A stretch of DNA of 64,000 bases, taken from the NCBI RefSeq assembly GCF_031157525.1, contig NZ_JAVIXR010000004.1, forward strand, positions 310,001 through 374,000, in the 5' to 3' direction. Each line of letters starts with the position of its first letter. Position 1 is the stretch's first letter. The stretch is from Marinobacter sediminicola. Its GTDB lineage: Bacteria > Pseudomonadota > Gammaproteobacteria > Pseudomonadales > Oleiphilaceae. The position numbers and the translations under genes were made by a program. Below are positions 53,715-62,085 of this stretch, piece after piece. The notes below the pieces were generated by a model that was not told the DNA's origin, did no database searches, and worked only from the letters and a program-made list of their open reading frames with translations.

Positions 53715-55142
53715 ATGAAAAGTCGAATGATAGTAATCATGGTGGCCTTTGTGGCGCTCGTCAGCACCACCGCAACTGCAACATCTGCAGATAAAGTCAG
53801 CGTGGACCAATTCAAAGCCATCGCTGAAGAGGGCTATATTTACGGCCTGCCGCTCGTCATGAACTACGCCGTCATGAACGAGTATGTTGTCGACAAGAAC
53901 TCAGGTCAGTACAAAGCACCGTTCAACCACATAAAGAACGAGCCGCGTCTCTATACCTATAAAGACACTACAATCCTCAGCCCGAACAGCGATACGCCTT
54001 ATTCGATTGCCTGGCTGGATCTGCGCGCCGAGCCTGTCGTAATTACGGTTCCAGAGGTCGGCAAGGGCCGTTATTACTCGGCGCAACTGGTCGATGGGAA
54101 CCTTTACAATGCCGGCTATATTGGCAGCCGTGCAACCGGAAATGAAGCCGGTTCCTATGCGGTTGCCGGTCCTGACTGGCAAGGCGATACGCCAGAAGGC
54201 GTTGGTAAGGTTTTCCATTCGTCGACGCCGTTCATGTTCGTCATTTTTCGCACCCAGCTGTTCGATGCCCAGGACATGCCCAAAGTAGAGGAGGTCCAGG
54301 CCGGGTACAAAGTCGACCTGCTGTCGACGTTCCAGGGCTCGCCCGCGCCAGCCGCGTCACCGGAAATAGATTTCATCCCTGCTAATTCGGCCGGGGTCAA
54401 AGCCCATTTTTGGAGTTATCTCAGCGCAGCACTTGAATACATTCCCGAGTCAGACCGAGACAAAAACATTCGTGCCAAGCTGGCCAGTATCGGTGTTGAG
54501 CCGGGGCGCACTTTCGACATGATCAGTCTCTCGCCGGAACAACAGCAGGCGATGGCTGCGGGAATGAAAGCAGGTGACGCCAAGGTCAACCAGTTTGTGG
54601 CTAGTGGTGCAACGGACGTCAACGGATGGCAAGTCGGTTCCATGTGGGGCGATAGCACTTTCTATAACGGTGACTGGCTCAAGCGTGCCGGCGGCGCTAA
54701 GGCTGGTATCTACGGCAACGATGCCGCCGAGGCTATGTATTTGCTGGCCCGCAGTGACAGCAAAGGCCAGCTACTGGATGGCAGCAAGCATGACTACACA
54801 CTCACCTTCGCCGCCGACCAACTACCACCAGTAAATGCATTCTGGTCTGTGACTATGTACTACGGAGACAGCCAACTATTGGTCGAAAACCCGATCAATC
54901 GTTATCTGGTCAATTCGGCAATGGTGCCGGACATGAAGAAGAATGCCGACGGTACTCTGACCCTCTACATACAGCACAACTCGCCCGGTAAGGACAAAGA
55001 GTCGAACTGGCTTCCTGCGCCGGATGGTCCGATTTATATGGCGCTACGCATGTATTGGCCAGCACCAGCAAATGAGGCTTCAACTGTACTTCCGCCTGGA
55101 AAGGGCACCTGGCAGCCACCCGGAATTGCGGTTGCTGATTGA
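53715..55142 (+). CDS. Exported DUF1254/DUF1214 protein (first copy)
   Basis: A 475-residue protein with a signal peptide (MKSRMIVIMVAFVALVSTTA). DUF1254 occupies the N-terminal half (EEGYIYGLPLVMNYAVMNEYV, SPNSDTPYSIAWLDLRAEPVVITVPEVGKGRYYSAQLVDG split over residues 85-130) and DUF1214 the C-terminal half (PPVNAFWSVTMYYGDSQLLVENPINRYLV, NADGTLTLYIQHNSPG). Function unknown; these proteins occur in many marine and soil bacteria. The start follows GGAG at about 53704. It is the first of two such genes in a row. Confidence 0.85.
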   Translation: MKSRMIVIMVAFVALVSTTATATSADKVSVDQFKAIAEEGYIYGLPLVMNYAVMNEYVVDKNSGQYKAPFNHIKNEPRLYTYKDTTILSPNSDTPYSIAWLDLRAEPVVITVPEVGKGRYYSAQLVDGNLYNAGYIGSRATGNEAGSYAVAGPDWQGDTPEGVGKVFHSSTPFMFVIFRTQLFDAQDMPKVEEVQAGYKVDLLSTFQGSPAPAASPEIDFIPANSAGVKAHFWSYLSAALEYIPESDRDKNIRAKLASIGVEPGRTFDMISLSPEQQQAMAAGMKAGDAKVNQFVASGATDVNGWQVGSMWGDSTFYNGDWLKRAGGAKAGIYGNDAAEAMYLLARSDSKGQLLDGSKHDYTLTFAADQLPPVNAFWSVTMYYGDSQLLVENPINRYLVNSAMVPDMKKNADGTLTLYIQHNSPGKDKESNWLPAPDGPIYMALRMYWPAPANEASTVLPPGKGTWQPPGIAVAD

Positions 55143-55210
55143 ACCGCAATCCCTTGAGTAGCGGATAGCTACCAGGCCCGTGGGTTGGATATATTCCTTA
55201 TGGAGCAGAT

Positions 55211-56776
55211 ATGAAACACAGTACGATCGTTCTTCTCACTGCCGCACTCTCTACAGGGGTGCTCCCTGCTGCTTACGCGGAAGACATCACGCCGGGTTAC
55301 AACCACAAAATTCCGGCGAAAATAATGACTCCGGACGAAGTGGAAACATCCATCGGGACACTGAATTTTTTCGATGGCATGCCTGATGAGGCAACCGTTG
55401 AGAAGGTCTACGACAACCTTGATCTCATTCGAGGAACCGAAACTTTTTTGAACGGCATTCCCGCTACATCTATGGAGGGCATGCGTTTAGGTTTTGTTAG
55501 CATGGGCGTGGACGCGTCGAACAAAGCCATCATTATGGATAATCTACTTGATTCCAGTCCGCTGTTCCTTACCGGTAACACCGACACGGTCTACTGCATA
55601 GCCTTTCTCGATCTCAAGAAGGATGGGGCTACCGTCGTGGAAATTCCTGCTAATTCCGCGCCTGGAACCGTGGACGACGCCTACTTCCGTTTTGTGACAG
55701 ACATGGGAATCCCCGGTCCTGATGCGGGTAAGGGCGGCAAGTACCTGATCTTGCCGCCGGACTATGACGGTGACCTTAATCCTCCAGAGGGCGGCATGAA
55801 GGCTGAGATTGATGGAGAAACGTACTTCGTCTCCAAATCCACCAGCTATGTCAATCTGTTGTTCTTGCGTGGATTTCTGGTAGACGGAAAGCCCGATGTA
55901 GCAACCGCGATGTTTGAGAATGGCCTCAAGATTTACTCGCTGAAAGACGCTGATAATCCTCCAAAGATGGAGTTCATCAGTGGTTCGGGAAAAAGCTTCA
56001 ATACCATTCACGCGAACGACTTCGATTTCTATGAAGAACTCCACACGGTGATCGAGCGCGAGCCCGTATCAATGCTCGAGCCCCAATTGCGCGGCCTATT
56101 TGCTTCCATAGGTATTGAGAAAGGAAAACCATTCAATCCCGACGCCCGAATGAAGAAAATACTGACACAAGCCGCTGCAATAGGTAATGCGACTGCTCGT
56201 GCAATTGTGTTTCGTCCTCGGCTGGAAGGGTTTGCCTACTATCCCGACAGTGGTTGGGGAACAGGTTTTGTTGGCGGCTCTTACAAATGGTTGAAAAATG
56301 ACGGCATGGGCGGGCGTAATCTGGATGCCCGGGCTCTATTTTTCTATCAAGCCACCGTTAATACGCCCGCAATGGTCCTGGAAATGGTGGGTAAAGGATC
56401 ACAGTACGCGGTTACATCGGTCGACAAGAATGGCGATTACCTTAATGGCAACAACAACTATCAGCTGAACATTCCTGCCAATGTTCCTGCCGCTGACTTC
56501 TGGTCGGTCGTGGTTTATGACCCGCAGACTCGGTCCGAACTGCAAACCCGTCAACCGTTCCCTAGCAAGAACAACAAACGCGATGACCTGGCTGAGAACC
56601 CGGATGGATCGGTAACGCTTTATTTCGGACCAGATGCACCCGAAAAGAACAAGAGTAACTGGATTCAGACTGTGCCAAATAAGGGTTGGTACCCAATCCT
56701 GCGCCTCTATGGACCTTTGGCTCCGTGGTTCGACAAAACCTGGCAGCCCGGCGAAATAGAACTGACGGCTAATTGA
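55211..56776 (+). CDS. Exported DUF1254/DUF1214 protein (second copy)
   Basis: A 521-residue protein with a signal peptide ending AAYA and a GGAG ribosome-binding site. It contains DUF1254 (NTDTVYCIAFLDLKKDGATVVEIPANSAPG) and DUF1214 (PAADFWSVVVYDPQTRSELQTRQPFPSKN, GSVTLYFGPDAPEKNKSNWIQTVPNKGWYPILRLYGP). It is clearly the longer relative of the first copy, with an insertion in the middle (about residues 195-310), so the two are diverged paralogues that may work together. Function unknown. Confidence 0.87.
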   Translation: MKHSTIVLLTAALSTGVLPAAYAEDITPGYNHKIPAKIMTPDEVETSIGTLNFFDGMPDEATVEKVYDNLDLIRGTETFLNGIPATSMEGMRLGFVSMGVDASNKAIIMDNLLDSSPLFLTGNTDTVYCIAFLDLKKDGATVVEIPANSAPGTVDDAYFRFVTDMGIPGPDAGKGGKYLILPPDYDGDLNPPEGGMKAEIDGETYFVSKSTSYVNLLFLRGFLVDGKPDVATAMFENGLKIYSLKDADNPPKMEFISGSGKSFNTIHANDFDFYEELHTVIEREPVSMLEPQLRGLFASIGIEKGKPFNPDARMKKILTQAAAIGNATARAIVFRPRLEGFAYYPDSGWGTGFVGGSYKWLKNDGMGGRNLDARALFFYQATVNTPAMVLEMVGKGSQYAVTSVDKNGDYLNGNNNYQLNIPANVPAADFWSVVVYDPQTRSELQTRQPFPSKNNKRDDLAENPDGSVTLYFGPDAPEKNKSNWIQTVPNKGWYPILRLYGPLAPWFDKTWQPGEIELTAN

Positions 56777-56857
56777 TCTAAGCAATAGACTAATACCTGG
56801 CTGCCGGTCACGCTTTGAGTGTGGCCGTGGATATCAACAATTCACAAAGGAAAAGAT

Positions 56858-57469
56858 ATGAAATTCACAGTAAGAGCTTTGGGTGCCGGTCTGTTGTGTT
56901 TGATGGTTACAGCGCCCGTGCTGGCGGCCGTCCCCGCAGGCAATGCTGTTTCCGAGCGCGAAATGCCAGCCGTGGCGATGGGAGAGGGCGTTAGGGCGAC
57001 AGCCATTGTTGTGGCAGTTGATTGGGGTAACCGTGTGTTGGTGCTGCGCACTGAGGATGACGAACTCGTTCGCCTGAATGTTGGCGAGGAGGCCCGCAAT
57101 CTGGCACAGATTCGTGCCGGAGACAGGGTTGTTGTGACCTACAGCATTGGCGTTGCGTTGGCACTCAGCCCTGCTGATGCCAACTCAGACATGCGCGCGC
57201 GCGTTGATGCGGTGACGCTGGACCGTGCCGAACCTGGTGAAAAACCGGGCGGAACGCTGCGTTCGACGATCCATGCCCGGGGTGTGGTGCGCGCTATCGA
57301 TTCAGAGCTTCGCACAGTGACCTTTGAGGGTGCTGAGCACACGGTCACATTGGCGGTTGGCGAGGAAGTTGATCTGGCGAAGATTCATGTTGGTGATCAA
57401 GTGGATGCCCTTTACCAGGAATCGCTTGCCATTAGCGTAGAACATACGTTGTCGTCTGCCCGCGATTGA
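56858..57469 (+). CDS. Exported protein with duplicated OB-like domains
   Basis: A 203-residue protein with a signal peptide ending LAA and an AAAGGA ribosome-binding site. The mature part contains two similar halves: residues about 40-115 (VRATAIVVAVDWGNRVLVLRTEDDELVRLNVGEEARNLAQIRAGDRVVVTYSIG) and 150-200 (IHARGVVRAIDSELRTVTFEGAEHTVTLAVGEEVDLAKIHVGDQVDALYQES), each ending in a VGDxVxVxY-type turn. It is probably a periplasmic beta-barrel (OB-like) protein. No named family recognised; it is co-oriented with the DUF1254 genes. Confidence 0.78.
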   Translation: MKFTVRALGAGLLCLMVTAPVLAAVPAGNAVSEREMPAVAMGEGVRATAIVVAVDWGNRVLVLRTEDDELVRLNVGEEARNLAQIRAGDRVVVTYSIGVALALSPADANSDMRARVDAVTLDRAEPGEKPGGTLRSTIHARGVVRAIDSELRTVTFEGAEHTVTLAVGEEVDLAKIHVGDQVDALYQESLAISVEHTLSSARD

Positions 57470-57477
57470 CCTAGCTG

Positions 57478-57500
57478 TTGGCGATCCAAACCATCGCCAA
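57478..57500. promoter_or_regulatory. Hairpin between the OB-like gene and the transporter gene
   Basis: TTGGCGAT (57478-57485) and ATCGCCAA (57493-57500) form a perfect eight-base stem with a seven-base loop, right after the stop of the preceding gene. A TATAAT hexamer lies at 57511-57516. Either a weak terminator or an operator near an internal promoter. Confidence 0.5.
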
Positions 57501-57561
57501 GAACGACAAATATAATCTCACTATGTCGGCGGTAGCCTTCCTCTCGTCCGGAGAATCGATC

Positions 57562-58401
57562 ATGTATTCACCTTTGAAAAGGCGTGTGCTTTTGCGGCAA
57601 GCTTGCTCGTTGACTGTTTTGGCAATACCGCTGGGCATCGGTTGCTCTGCTGTCTATGCGCAGGGTTCTGCTGATGAGCTTGCCAAGCAACTTGCAAACC
57701 CCATAGCCAGCCTTACCAGCGTGCCGATGCAGCTGAACTATGATGACGGTATTGGCGCTCGGGATGACGGTTATAAGTACACCCTTAATGTGCAGCCAGT
57801 AGTACCTGTTTCTATCAGTGAAGACTGGAATATGATCTCCCGCACGATTGTTCCGCTCGTTTTCCAGGATGAGATCTTTCCGGGCGCTGGCGACCAGTCT
57901 GGCCTTGGCGATGTAACGCAGAGCCTGTTTTTCTCACCAAAGGCGCTGACGGCAAACGGATGGACTTGGGGTGCCGGACCGGTTCTTCTGATTCCTACTG
58001 CAAGCGACGACCTGCTTGGGACAGAAAAATGGGGTGCTGGCCCCACAGTTGTTGCACTGAAACAAACGACCGGTGGATGGACGTACGGTGCGTTGGCTAA
58101 TCACATCTGGTCCTTTGCCGGTGAGAGCGATCGTGAGGACGTCAACGCTACCTATTTGCAGCCATTCCTTGCGAAGGGTCTTGGCAAAGGTCGCACTGTG
58201 AACGTCGCTCTGGAATCTACCTATAACTGGGAGGCTGAGCAGTGGACCGTCCCACTGAATGTTGCGTACAGCAAAGTAACCAAACTGGGCGACCAGCTCG
58301 TAAGCTTTCAGGGCGGCGCGCGCTATTACCTTGACGCGCCAGACAATGGCCCTGAATGGGGATTGCGCTTCACGTTTACGCTACTGTTTCCTAAAGGATA
58401 A
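57562..58401 (+). CDS. Outer-membrane transporter-like protein
   Basis: A 279-residue exported protein with a signal peptide (ending VYAQ) and GGAG upstream of the ATG at 57562. Mature strands (MQLNYDDGIGARDDGYKYTLNVQPVVPVSISEDWNMISRTIVPLV, GAGPVLLIPTASDDLLGTEKWGAGPTVVALKQ) and the C-terminus LRFTFTLLFPKG resemble the neuromedin-U-like/porin-type outer-membrane family. Function unknown, but it commonly neighbours DUF1254-type genes. It ends the accessory block. Confidence 0.78.
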   Translation: MYSPLKRRVLLRQACSLTVLAIPLGIGCSAVYAQGSADELAKQLANPIASLTSVPMQLNYDDGIGARDDGYKYTLNVQPVVPVSISEDWNMISRTIVPLVFQDEIFPGAGDQSGLGDVTQSLFFSPKALTANGWTWGAGPVLLIPTASDDLLGTEKWGAGPTVVALKQTTGGWTYGALANHIWSFAGESDREDVNATYLQPFLAKGLGKGRTVNVALESTYNWEAEQWTVPLNVAYSKVTKLGDQLVSFQGGARYYLDAPDNGPEWGLRFTFTLLFPKG

Positions 58402-58530
58402 TGAACGCTTGTACCCGGCGATGTTTAGCTTGTGGGCGGGGAGGGTGGTCGTATAGAGGGGGAGGCGGTTGAACTCGGTAATCAGTAAAACGCGCCGTCC
58501 CTAGCGCCTCGCAGGAAAAACTTTTACGAT
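58402..58530. other. Spacer with convergent gene ends
   Basis: About 130 bases between the transporter stop and the stop of the small minus-strand peptide gene. No gene seen. GGGCGGGGAGGG is a G-rich run near 58435-58447. Confidence 0.4.
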
Positions 58531-58707
58531 CTAGCCGTGACTTTCTGGCTGAATTTGACCTCGAATAACGACTTGTCCGTTATAAGGTGCTGGTTGTGCT
58601 GTTGCTTCAGTGGCCTCGTCTGACTTTCGGTCTGCGAGGCTTGCGTGAGCGGGCAGTGCAGCGATGGCGATGAGGGTGGCGATGGTGATCAGTGCAATTT
58701 TGTGCAT
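58531..58707 (-). CDS. Small exported protein, 58 residues
   Basis: The ATG at 58707 (minus strand) has GGAG eight bases upstream and opens a textbook signal peptide (MHKIALITIATLIAIAALPA, then HASLA). The mature part is a short acidic and Gln/Pro-rich segment (DRKSDEATEATAQPAPYNGQ, VVIRGQIQPESHG) ending at a TAG at 58531. It is shorter than most gene finders report. No family recognised. A perfect nine-base inverted repeat lies 29 bases before the start, suggesting regulated expression. Confidence 0.75.
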   Translation of the reverse strand: MHKIALITIATLIAIAALPAHASLADRKSDEATEATAQPAPYNGQVVIRGQIQPESHG

Positions 58708-58735
58708 AACAAGTTCTCCGGTGTGGTTCGACTGT

Positions 58736-58761
58736 TGAGGTCGTTAACCTGTACGACCTCA
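58736..58761. promoter_or_regulatory. Inverted repeat in front of the small exported protein gene
   Basis: TGAGGTCGT (58736-58744) and ACGACCTCA (58753-58761) pair perfectly over nine bases with an eight-base spacer, about 29 bases before the start codon. As no transcript ends here, an operator or a 5' leader hairpin is more likely than a terminator. Confidence 0.6.
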
Positions 58762-59000
58762 GTTGCAGCAAAGTATGCCGGCCGAACTCGCCTGTGAATA
58801 ATTTGAAATCGATATGCATTACATCACTCAGAATGATTCGAGTGTTTGAGAGGGGTCAATTGAAAATTCAAGCCCTTGATATGCTATACACATAAAGCTT
58901 CTCATTTAAATGTTAATTATCAGAAGATTGCACGGGTCGAGTTAAGTGAGCCCTCGAAATTGTCTAGATAGTTATGGGCAGTTTTTGATGGCAAAAATAC

Positions 59001-59027
59001 CTATTCATCAATCCTGGTGATGAATAG
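59001..59027. promoter_or_regulatory. Inverted repeat in front of lpxR
   Basis: CTATTCATCA (59001-59010) and TGATGAATAG (59018-59027) are a perfect ten-base stem with a seven-base spacer, 87 bases before the lpxR start. Both flanking genes run away from this region, so it is not a terminator and is probably a regulator site. Confidence 0.62.
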
Positions 59028-59114
59028 AATACGGATAGCTGATTTGTTCTAACCCATCTTCACCCTAAGAATAGTGCCAACTTGTTTCCGATCATTGATA
59101 CCTCGGAGTTGGCC

Positions 59115-60149
59115 ATGCAATACCTTTCACTTACCCTTTTGTTTGTTTTGGCGATGTTGTCTGCGACAACCAATGCAGAAAGCACCAATTCCGTACTGGC
59201 AATCTCCACCGATAACGACCTGCTCGCTCCAACTCAGACCGACAGGGATTATACCGCCGGGGTTTCAGTAACTTATTCCTCAAACTCGGTAGAGTTCAGC
59301 AATAATGTGTTTTCACGCATGACCGGTAATATTGACCAGACGTTACTCGCCGAACCTATGCGGCTTTCGGCGGAGCCTGTCAGCACGGCTCTGGAGTTTG
59401 GCATTTATGGGTTTACACCGGAGACAATAGAATCGAAGACAATCGATACAGCTGATCGTCCCTTCAGCAGTCTGGTGTATATCTCCTCAAGCAGGAGCTA
59501 CCAGCAGCCAGGGTCTGGGACTGGATGGACTACGTCGTTGACTTTGGGGGCTTTGGGTCTCGATGTATTCGAATCCGGCCAGAACGCTATCCATAAGGCA
59601 ACCGGCAGCGACCGGGCCGAGGGTTGGGAGCATCAAATCTCAGAAGGAGGCGAGCCGACTCTTCGCTATTCAGCAGCCTATCACCAGTACCTGATGGCTA
59701 GTCAGCCTGACCGAAAGCTCAAAGTCACATATTTTGGTTCTGTCGGCTACCTGACTGAGTTCGGCGCCGCATTGGTTTTTCGCGATGGACTTATCTCATC
59801 ACCGGACAATCGTTTTAACCCAGAGTTGATGGCCTATGGCGAACGGGCCCCGTCCGTATCAACACCGGGAGGCCGGGAAAACTATTTTTGGGGCGGCATG
59901 TCAGTTAAAGCTCGGGCCTACAACGCCTTTTTACAGGGCCAGTTCCGTGATTCGGACCATGAGCTTCGCGCAAATGACCTGAATATACTTCTTGCGGAAG
60001 TATGGGCCGGTTACACCCACAGCTTTTTTGGGGGTACAGAATTGAGCTATGTCCTCCGGGTTCAGAGTTCCGAGATCAAGAGTGGCAATGGCAACCGCAC
60101 CCTGGCATGGGGCGGGCTGGTATTCAGTAAGCGGCTAGGTTCCACCTGA
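59115..60149 (+). CDS. lpxR: Lipid A deacylase LpxR family protein
   Basis: A 344-residue outer-membrane enzyme of the LpxR/DUF2219 family, which removes 3'-acyloxyacyl chains from lipid A. A signal peptide ends TTNA. Conserved residues are present: Asn34-Asp35 in STDNDLL, then TDRDYTAGVSVTYS with a Ser, and His173 in GWEHQISEGGEPTLRY. The C-terminus SKRLGST is not aromatic. The ATG at 59115 follows GGAG. It may change lipopolysaccharide structure; the substrate in this organism is not known. Confidence 0.85.
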   Translation: MQYLSLTLLFVLAMLSATTNAESTNSVLAISTDNDLLAPTQTDRDYTAGVSVTYSSNSVEFSNNVFSRMTGNIDQTLLAEPMRLSAEPVSTALEFGIYGFTPETIESKTIDTADRPFSSLVYISSSRSYQQPGSGTGWTTSLTLGALGLDVFESGQNAIHKATGSDRAEGWEHQISEGGEPTLRYSAAYHQYLMASQPDRKLKVTYFGSVGYLTEFGAALVFRDGLISSPDNRFNPELMAYGERAPSVSTPGGRENYFWGGMSVKARAYNAFLQGQFRDSDHELRANDLNILLAEVWAGYTHSFFGGTELSYVLRVQSSEIKSGNGNRTLAWGGLVFSKRLGST

Positions 60150-60239
60150 CCAATTTACCTTGCCGGTTAAGCTCAGTTGCGACGACAACTTTTACCGTTC
60201 AAACTGAAAACAGCTTTTCCTGTGCCAGGTAACCCAGCG

Positions 60240-61172
60240 ATGAAATCTCAAGAACTTCAACTGCTCTATATCTTTGACGCAATCATGACTGAGCGTTCGG
60301 TCACCCGCGCAGCTGACAGGCTCGCTATGACTCAGCCGGCAGTCTCCAATGCTATTTCCCGAATGCGGGGCCTCTGGAACGATCCACTTTTCATTCGCAA
60401 AGGGCGGAATATAGTGCCAACCTCCTATGCACTGAGTCTCTGGGACCAGATTGGTGGGCCGTTGTTTGCGCTGACCAACGCTGTGCACGCCACCCAGTTC
60501 GATCCGGGCACTTCGCAAAGGACGTTCCGTGTCGCCGCGACCGACGTGATCGTAGAGCTGATTTGGCGTGAGTTGATTGAATTGCTTGAGCGAGAGGCGC
60601 CTGGCATCGACCTTTATGCCGTGCCGTATACCCCAGAGGGGGCTCACGGGGCGCTACGTGAAGCCCATGTCGATCTCGCAGTTGGTGTGTTGAATCACCA
60701 TGATCATAGTCTTCGCAGCACCTGGTTGTTTGAAGCTGGCTATGCGCTGGCCATGCGGGCGGATCATCCACTTGCTGGCAGGCAGATAACCATGGATGAG
60801 TTTCTGGAGGCCCGCCACTTACTGGTCAGCATGTCCGGAGACGCACATGGTTTCGTTGACAATCATCTGGACCAAAAAGGCAAAACCCGACGCATTGCTG
60901 CCACCGTCAATCATTTTTCCGTTGTTCCTGAGATATTGCGAGAAACCAATCTGATTGCTGCAATTCCTGAAATGATCAGTCAGGATTGTGGCTTCGTGAA
61001 TGGCTTGTGGATGGGCGATCTGCCTTTCGAAGTCGACTCGACCAGCTTGTACCTGATTTGGCACGCCCGCCACGACAGGGATCCCGGTGTTATCTGGATT
61101 CGTGATCATATTGAAACGCTCCTTCAGGAGCGTTGGCATGACGTCATGGAAAATTCCCCGTGTGGTCGGTGA
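60240..61172 (+). CDS. LysR-family transcriptional regulator
   Basis: A 310-residue regulator. Winged helix-turn-helix: LLYIFDAIMTERSVTRAADRLAMTQPAVSNAISRMRGLWNDPLFIRKGR split across residues 10-58. The ligand domain begins RTFRVAATDVIVELIWRELIELLEREAPGIDLYAV and ends WHARHDRDPGVIWIRDHIETLL, a NodD/PcaQ-like pattern. The ATG at 60240 follows CAGGTAA. Separated from lpxR by 90 bases in the same direction; possibly controls lpxR or other genes. Inducer unknown. Confidence 0.88.
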   Translation: MKSQELQLLYIFDAIMTERSVTRAADRLAMTQPAVSNAISRMRGLWNDPLFIRKGRNIVPTSYALSLWDQIGGPLFALTNAVHATQFDPGTSQRTFRVAATDVIVELIWRELIELLEREAPGIDLYAVPYTPEGAHGALREAHVDLAVGVLNHHDHSLRSTWLFEAGYALAMRADHPLAGRQITMDEFLEARHLLVSMSGDAHGFVDNHLDQKGKTRRIAATVNHFSVVPEILRETNLIAAIPEMISQDCGFVNGLWMGDLPFEVDSTSLYLIWHARHDRDPGVIWIRDHIETLLQERWHDVMENSPCGR

Positions 61173-61385
61173 AGCATTCGCTGAAACTGGCTAACCGCCG
61201 CCGGGTACATTTAAAGGGCAAAGGCACCCCAGATACGAAAGGTGGTCACCGCACAACCAAACCATACTGCGCATAATGTATATTATGTTAAATCGTATTC
61301 ATAGTTGAACAAATGAACACGGCATAACGAATAATGCCCGTGGTCCTTCCTCGAGAAGCACACGGGCATTTTCATGGCAACTGGA
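61173..61385. other. Convergent spacer with two hairpins
   Basis: 213 bases between the convergent lysR and barrel protein genes. It contains the palindromic CATAAT-GTAT-ATTATG at 61272-61287 and a terminator hairpin (next entry). No gene. Confidence 0.5.
61333..61370. terminator. Terminator between lysR and the barrel protein gene
   Basis: AATGCCCGTG (61333-61342) and CACGGGCATT (61361-61370) are perfect ten-base complements with an 18-base loop. On the plus strand TTTCAT follows; on the minus strand ATTATTCG follows. It should stop transcription from both sides. Confidence 0.65.
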
Positions 61386-61922
61386 TCAGAAATTGAACTG
61401 AACGCCCAAACCTATACCGTCAACGGTAACGTCGTTATCGTCGTAGTAACGCATGTACTCGACGTTACCCGACAAATTCTGGGCCATCTCGAAGTTTACG
61501 CCTGCACCGTAAGAGAAATCTGACTCATCGTCCGAAGAGTTACCAACCTCAAGTTCAACCCGAGTGAAGCCGAGAACTGCATACGGCGTAAACGGGCTTT
61601 GATTAACCATGTTGAAGGTCGCGTAGCCGCCAAAGAAGTTGTCGAGCGCTACATCCATTCCGGCAATGCTATCGTCGTCCACACCAAAACCGGCACGAGC
61701 TTCCAGACCAATGTACTCATTCGCCATTACACCAACTTTGCCCGACAGAGTTCCAACGTCTGCGTCTGCACCTTGCCCGTCAATGTTTACAAAGGTGTAG
61801 TTCAGCCCTGCGTACAGCGCGCCAACGCCAGACTTGTACATGTCCGCGGCCGATGCAGTGCCAGCCGTAACGATACCCGCGGTAGCAATAGATGCGATCA
61901 GCAAGTTTTTTCTAATAGTCAT
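61386..61922 (-). CDS. Small outer-membrane beta-barrel protein
   Basis: A 178-residue protein with a signal peptide (MTIRKNLLIASIATAGIVTA, then GTASA). Strands GALYAGLNYTFVNID, GKVGVMANEYIGLEARAGFG, TPYAVLGFTRVELEVG and the C-terminal GLGVQFNF fit an eight-stranded OmpA/OmpX-like barrel. The ATG at 61922 follows AGGAG nine bases upstream; an earlier GTG at 61928 is not needed. Role unknown. Confidence 0.83.
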   Translation of the reverse strand: MTIRKNLLIASIATAGIVTAGTASAADMYKSGVGALYAGLNYTFVNIDGQGADADVGTLSGKVGVMANEYIGLEARAGFGVDDDSIAGMDVALDNFFGGYATFNMVNQSPFTPYAVLGFTRVELEVGNSSDDESDFSYGAGVNFEMAQNLSGNVEYMRYYDDNDVTVDGIGLGVQFNF

Positions 61923-62085
61923 CAGCACTTCTCCTCAAAATAAACAGAGTTGGTTTACCTCTTCTTGTAATTTGGCCCATCAAATGCGCGATAGCCATAG
62001 ATGAAACCTAAATTTACGGCGTTTTAATTTTCCGGTAACCCTGCCCTGAGCCCTGTTTTTCCTTGCGGTAGCTCGTTAGATAAGA

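Larger units (their letters stand above)
58708..59114. promoter_or_regulatory. Long divergent region before lpxR
   Basis: About 400 AT-rich bases with no gene, holding the divergent promoters of the small exported protein (minus) and lpxR (plus). It contains two strong inverted repeats (separate entries). Confidence 0.55.

Noticed and set aside
55544..56044. 166-residue minus-strand frame over the second DUF1254 gene
   Set aside because: No start signal and no features; the plus frame carries signal peptide and domains.
58607..58819. 70-residue minus-strand frame rich in His and Arg
   Set aside because: It is the wrong frame across the 58-residue exported protein, whose frame has a signal peptide and ribosome-binding site.
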